This document shows positions 58,601 to 64,000 of a stretch of 64,000 nt of DNA, in pieces. The DNA is from Carnegiea gigantea. Lineage: Eukaryota > Streptophyta > Magnoliopsida > Caryophyllales > Cactaceae. Location of the stretch: positions 1,027,001-1,091,000 of the forward strand of contig JAKOGI010000009.1 in NCBI GenBank assembly GCA_029747015.1, given 5' to 3'. A program made the translations under genes and the position numbers. The notes below the pieces were generated by a model. The model searched no databases, was not told the origin of the DNA, and saw nothing but the letters and a program-made list of their open reading frames with translations. Each line of letters opens with the position of its first letter. Position 1 is the stretch's first letter.

Positions 58601-61475
58601 TAATAATTCTCATTCTTTTTTATTCACAATAAATGATGCTGCAAGTTTATTTAAAAATTTGATATTTTTTCAAGGGCATATGATCAATTAAACTAAACCA
58701 GTTGATGTCTATAGACCCCAACTGATTCTTACTACAACATTTCATATTGAATACATACATCTCATTTCAAATAAGTTTGTTCAATCATAGAAAATCAATG
58801 AGCTAATGACTATGAGGGACAAAAAAGGAGGCTACTCACGGAAGCAATCCAAGAGTTTTCAATAATAACACACCAACTAATGTATATGTGTAATTTCATT
58901 ATTTGTAATATTAGAATGTAAGCCTTTATGTAATTATCCCTTAGAACACTTGACCAAAAGATAGCATCATTTGCAAAGAATTATAACGCTCATGTATAAT
59001 ACTAATGACAATAAAGGTATTCTATTAATTTTAAAAACTACTTAATTACATTTTGAAAGAAATATTTTGTATTTTAGTGCTTTCATTAACTCATTGCTCA
59101 TCATCAACTTTGTAACAAGTTTGTAACAAGTGTCTAAATTGATATAGTACTTTTAATTATATTGCTAATTTTCAAATACACACTTACTATCATTTTTTCC
59201 CCTAAGACACTAAAAGTATTTAAGAGAAACACATACATTAGATAGTACGTTTATGGCTAATTGTGTCAATTTCACAACGTATTGTCACCTATCAATCTAA
59301 GTCAAAACCATTCAACACACGAGCATAGCACTGATTTATATAAAATTTTCAGATTCATCACTGACTTTCCTAAGATAGTTATCCTTCAATTATAAAATTA
59401 ATTCAACATCTTATTGAAGGAGATTAAGTATATATGCATTTAAATCAACTAGGAAAATATTTTCTACTTGCTAAAATTATCAGAATGTATTGTTCCTTTT
59501 CAATGTTCAATAAATAATTTTATATTTTATATCTAACATCTTTATTTTTAAAATTACATTTTAATAGTTATTCAAAAAATATACTGACTAATAATGAACA
59601 CTACTTCAAAGCCCATAACTTGTGGTTTGGTCCATAGGGCTTTCAACAATTTGGTAGCTAAAAAGACAGAAAATTAACTGAAGGCGAAAGCAATACGTTT
59701 CCTGAAAATAAAAAATAAAATTAAAAAACTAAGAAGGGGGGGGGGGGGGGAAATTAAAATATAAACAAAGGTTTTGTCGGGTCGACAGCTTGCGCAACGT
59801 TTTAACGACCACGAGGTCATTTCGCGGCAAAAATGTTATCTTTTTATGCATGTCAGTTGTGAACACATAAGTGCCCACGTGTCCTTCACATAGTTCAAGT
59901 AAAAGCAAAACCCATATTATACACTCGAGAATTTATGGTCTCTGAAGCCACATAAATAAAATATATATTAATGATCATTCATATGATAAATACACATTAA
60001 AAAATATATATACATATGATAATAGAAGTACATACTCTCAAGCGTATAAAATAATTTGCCAAGTAAAAGCATTTCAATTTTTTTGAAAAATTTTCCCCAT
60101 ACTTAATAATTATATGTAATTTTGCACACCCCCCCAAAATTATGTTATTCAATTACCTGTGGTTTTTGGGGAAATTCAGTTATCTTTTTTTTAATCTTAG
60201 CAATGAAAAATCTTCATTCAAAAGTTTACGGTTTATCATAAGAGTAACGATACATGTCTTGTAACAAGACACATCTTAAGTATCTTATCGTGATTAAAAT
60301 TAATATGTCTAATGATCCAAACTCACTGATTTTTTAACAATTAGAATTAATTATGAATGGTAGAGTTCTAGCATTCATCGGCTATGCCAATTGACACAAA
60401 ATGACACCCTAATCGAATTAACCTTATCCAGAAGACGTATCATGCACGTAACTTTCTAAGAAAGAAAAAATATGGTTAAAAATAATATTTTACACAATTT
60501 ACAGGTTGTAATAATATTTCACTATTCAATTACACCATTTTTTAAAAATTTGATACAAAATAGTACCACTTTTAAACCTAAACAAGACACAGCAAGACAC
60601 TTATCATTCTACTTATCATAATGATGATAAATTTGTCATATACAGAGATAGAGAAGGAAAGTGAGAAGGAAACGAGTTCTCTCCCTTTTTTTTTTTTTTT
60701 TTGGATGATCCGTATTTGTTTGCATAAGGATCAATGCATGTTGTGAAAACTTACGAATGAAATATGTTCACTCTTTAATAAGGAGTGATTATAAAAAATA
60801 CGTGGCATATAGTTACCAATTCTCTTAAAATACATACAGCAAACTTGGCACTTGCTTCTAAGATTTTTACCCTATTTGATTGAATCATATGATGTGAAAA
60901 ATCAATTAAAGTTAAATAGTTTAGGTTAACATTGAAATTTAGCATGAAAATTTTCTACTTTTAATTGTTTAATTAAATACAATATGTTATCTATAGACTA
61001 ATTAATTATTTGTTTATGATAGTATGTGTATTTAGGTTCAAAAATTTGACATATAGTCCTTAAATCTTGTTATTTTTTATTTTATTTTTGACAACTTCAA
61101 TACTAAAGGGTCTACATATTTGTATATGTTAGGCGGTAAGAAGGGAAACAAAATTACATTTAAATATTTAACAGCAGAAGTTACATTTAAAAAATTGACT
61201 TTTGTCTCAGATGGATACATAGATTTATAACCTTCTTTTTATCTTTGAATCAAGTGTAACTTTAAATTTTTAATTTTAACATATTTAAATATGACACTAA
61301 CATAAACACCACTACAATACAATCTGTTTTTCTACTCTAGTTAAATTTCCTACATGAAATAATACGCCAACAAACATTTTGGACGGAAAAAAGAAGAGAA
61401 AATTATCTCAAATGCTCAAATCTTAACCATTGTGAGAATGTTCTTTCTAGTTTGCTCGTTAAAACTACACACATA
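55641..61475. other. AT-rich intergenic DNA
   Basis: No gene supported; all ORFs are short. Visible details are a TATC tetranucleotide run at about 57740-57757, a G-run at 59738-59751, a CG-rich patch at 59775-59835 (TTGCGCAACGTTTTAACGAC) that may be a transposon scrap, and a T-run at 60687-60703. Confidence 0.5.
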
Positions 61476-61718
61476 GGGCTTGTTTTTTTCGTTGGTAAAT
61501 CCTAATTTACCAACTTCTCAACCAACTTCAACTGTATTCAACCAACTTTTACTCATCATATAAAAAGATATATCAACTTCTTCCAACTTCAGCGCACTTC
61601 AGCCCACTTTAATCCACTTCAACCTACTTCAATAAAAAAATTACATACTTTAATTTATCAATCTCAACCAACTTCACCCATTTTCTAACTGATATTTCTC
61701 AACGAAGAGAACAGACCC
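61476..61718. mobile_element. Tourist-like MITE
   Basis: A 243-bp element with ends GGGCTTGTTTTTTTCGTTGG and the complement of CTCAACGAAGAGAACAGACCC, flanked by ATA on both sides (61473-61475 and 61719-61721). The interior repeats CAACTTCA words. Same family as 29708-29913. Confidence 0.72.
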
Positions 61719-61721
61719 ATA

Positions 61722-62537
61722 CTGATAACTTTTATTATGGATTTCGATAAAGGCAATTTGACTCTAGCAATACTAACAACCATCATCAATCATGATAAAA
61801 ACCATCATTGCAACGAAAGGGCTCGAATTAGTTTATTTACCATGCATGTATAGGTGTTGTGCATGTTCATATTAGTAAGGATTTATCATCACTAATTGAC
61901 GGCAAGAATTGCTACAAAAGCTGTAAAAAGAAAAAGCCAGTACCTTATCATGATGGCATTCATATAAAATCAGTTCTTTTTTACTATATATTACTATTTG
62001 TTTGGTTAGATTGGTATGTAGGTGCGTTTAATGATATGCATGAATGCATTAATCGATGGTTAATAAAGGTTTGTTTTAGACACTAATTACTCCCAAAGAT
62101 GAAGGAGAACTTTTTGTCTCCTCTAATCTAATAAACTACCCTAGAAAGAAGTTATAGGGTATAGGATTAGGGTATTGAATTCTATGAAGATATAAACAAT
62201 GGTCTGGTCTAGGCTCTAGACCATTAATACTGCTCATATTATCCTGTATGTGATCAAAATTTCTTGTATAGTTCATAACATAAAAGAAAGAAAATATTTT
62301 GTCAGTAGCCAACATGTGAGGGGTGCGCTGAATATAAGGTCTCAAATTAAAAATTAGTAGTAAAAAAATTTATTGTAAAAGCTATATCTTTTTATGGGTT
62401 AAAATTAAAATAGCTTGATTATGGTAGAAAATAGTAACTGAAAGACCGAAATAAATATAACTCAATCTTTTATGTTCATTGGCCTTCCAATTCTTTGAAT
62501 GTTATTTAAACAAGGTGATTTTACCTAAGATAGTGTC
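61722..62537. other. Spacer
   Basis: No gene recognised. Confidence 0.5.
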
Positions 62538-62710
62538 TTTTTTTTTCGGGGGGGAGTCTTTGGATCTTAGTTATATCATAGTCGAGCTACTGTTGGCCTA
62601 TCAAGGGGTAGAAATCTTCTATGATAGATTTTTCCTATTTACAAGACTCGAACTCGAAGTCTTACTTAAGGCGAACAAGTGTAAAACCACGTACACCAAC
62701 TTGTGTTGGT
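62538..62710 (-). mobile_element. SINE copy D, minus strand
   Basis: On the minus strand it starts AACCAACACAAGTTGGTGTA, with a box A-like TGGTGTACGTGG and a box B GAGTTCGAGTCTT. The body CTACCCCTTGATAGGCCAAC and GTAGCTCGACT is shared with copy A, and an A-rich tail follows (T-run 62538-62546 on plus). Target duplication not resolved. Confidence 0.78.
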
Positions 62711-63176
62711 TATCTAATATAAATTGATTGCTTAAGAAGCATTTATTTTAAAAATTTAAATCAAGATCCATGGATGCCATAAAATTGAAGTTTTCTGGAT
62801 TGTAGATGACTACAGTCTACACATATTAGTATAATTTCGTGGCTGAGAATAAAGATGAGAATAATAATTACAATCCAAGGAATAATTAAGCAACTCCACC
62901 ATTACTCTTGCTGAAGCCTCAAGTATATTCAACCTTTATCGATTAATTACTTAGTTATGAAATTCCTATTGAACAAGTCTATTTCTATTTTCTATTATAA
63001 GTCAATCATGGCTAGCTATTTGCTGCATATATTTCTTGATATTTTACAATTAGGCACAGAAAATGTCAACCCCAGGTTAAATTTGTATAAGAGTGACAGA
63101 TAATAAACAAATTAATGCATAATACTTAGCCTAATTTGCTAAGCAAACCACAGATGACAGAACCCAGCAATGTTTT

Positions 63177-63208
<32 letters not shown>

Positions 63209-63386
63209 TGCTATGCTTCTTGTGTAAGCTTGTTGTCAACGGCTGTTCTTTCGGGTAGAATTCTCGTAAGTTCAATCCACTCCGACTCTACGTTCAAGTA
63301 CACTATCAAAGATTCAGTCAAAAGATCATGAATATCAAGACAAATATTTCTTTTTTGATCTCCATGAGACATATATACAAAGAGAG
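62711..63386. other. Spacer with oligo(T)-oligo(G) tract
   Basis: No gene recognised. A T-run followed by a G-run of about 20 bases spans 63173-63206. Confidence 0.5.
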
Positions 63387-63708
63387 CATTTGACAGACAA
63401 CTTTTTAAAGAGTTTTCTTAACCAAGATTAGCTGTTTGGCTAAGTAAAAAAGTCAATTTAGATGTTTGGTGAAAAGACTTTTTAGAAAAGACTTTTTGGG
63501 TCCAAAAAGTTAATTTGAAAAAGCTAATTCCATTCCTTTTTTGAAGAATTAACTTTTTATCTCACAACTTTATCGGAAACAGCTAATTTTATCAAACAGT
63601 TTTTCAACAAACAGCTAATTCAAATAACTAATATAAACAGATAACTCAAACAGCTAACAGTTGTTTGCCAAACAGTTAACAGCTAACAACTGTTTGCCAA
63701 ATAGGGCC
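63387..63708. mobile_element. MITE-like element with AACAGCTAA repeats
   Basis: The right end is the complement of GGCCCTATTTGGCAAACAG, a common plant MITE terminus. The left end GCATTTGACAGACAACTTTT is a weak inverted match. The interior near 63590-63690 repeats AACAGCTAA/CTAACAGTT words. Confidence 0.5.
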
Positions 63709-64000
63709 AAAATTATGAATATTAAGATGAATATATTTGTCACCTCGAAATCCTTTAAAAGTTTAAGTTTTTTCCCCGATTACTGTTAAGCCATTGACTT
63801 AGATTGAAAGTCTAAGTTACATCACCTTCCATAGTTTACTTTAAAATGTAAGGTTACATACTATATCTCTCCCAAAATTGTAAGCACCAATAATTTAAAC
63901 AAATAATTACTGAAAAGTGTCTATAAAAATATCTTGTTTACTTCCCTCAAGATCTTGAGCTCGATGAATAAAAAAAGGAAAATTAACGTCAATAAGCTGA
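63709..64000. other. Spacer to the end of the window
   Basis: AT-rich; nothing recognised. Confidence 0.5.

Overview
The window is nuclear DNA of a flowering plant, probably a eudicot. The genes have introns with GT/AG borders. The spacers are AT-rich and full of plant transposable elements: Ty3-type LTR elements, LINEs, tRNA-derived SINEs, and MITEs of Stowaway, Tourist-like, hAT-like and Mutator-like type. The largest gene encodes a plant-specific class II formin. I cannot name the species from the sequence.

Layout. Positions 1-2930 hold a decayed LINE reverse-transcriptase pseudogene, itself hit by a 182-bp element with a perfect 9-bp target duplication. Positions 3250-10369 (+) carry fourteen exons of a TPR, RING and LON-substrate-binding protein (LONRF-like, putative E3 ligase); its first exon or exons were not found. 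Positions 11228-19735 are a region rich in the motif CTCACTAAA, split by a 6.6-kb non-coding LTR retrotransposon (3.2-kb LTRs, only 221 bp between them, TSD GAGGC). Positions 19736-26330 are intergenic with several small mobile elements. Positions 26565-27611 (+) are an intronless gene for a multi-pass membrane protein. Positions 27612-34955 are intergenic with a SINE carrying a 15-bp TSD, MITEs and a 5'-truncated RTE-type LINE carrying a 17-bp TSD. Positions 36065-54972 (-) are a 17-exon formin gene (PTEN-like/C2, long FH1, FH2; 1723 residues predicted) whose introns contain nested insertions. Positions 55000-64000 are AT-rich intergenic DNA with a few MITEs and a SINE.

The three genes show no evident functional link; this is ordinary plant gene spacing. 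I found no clearly novel biological system. The most unusual structures are the CTCACTAAA array and the LTR element almost without an internal region inserted in it. Other points of interest are a SINE family with at least four copies, and the nested insertions in the formin introns. Exon borders of both spliced genes were set by hand from reading frame, splice consensus and remembered family sequence, so they need transcript support.
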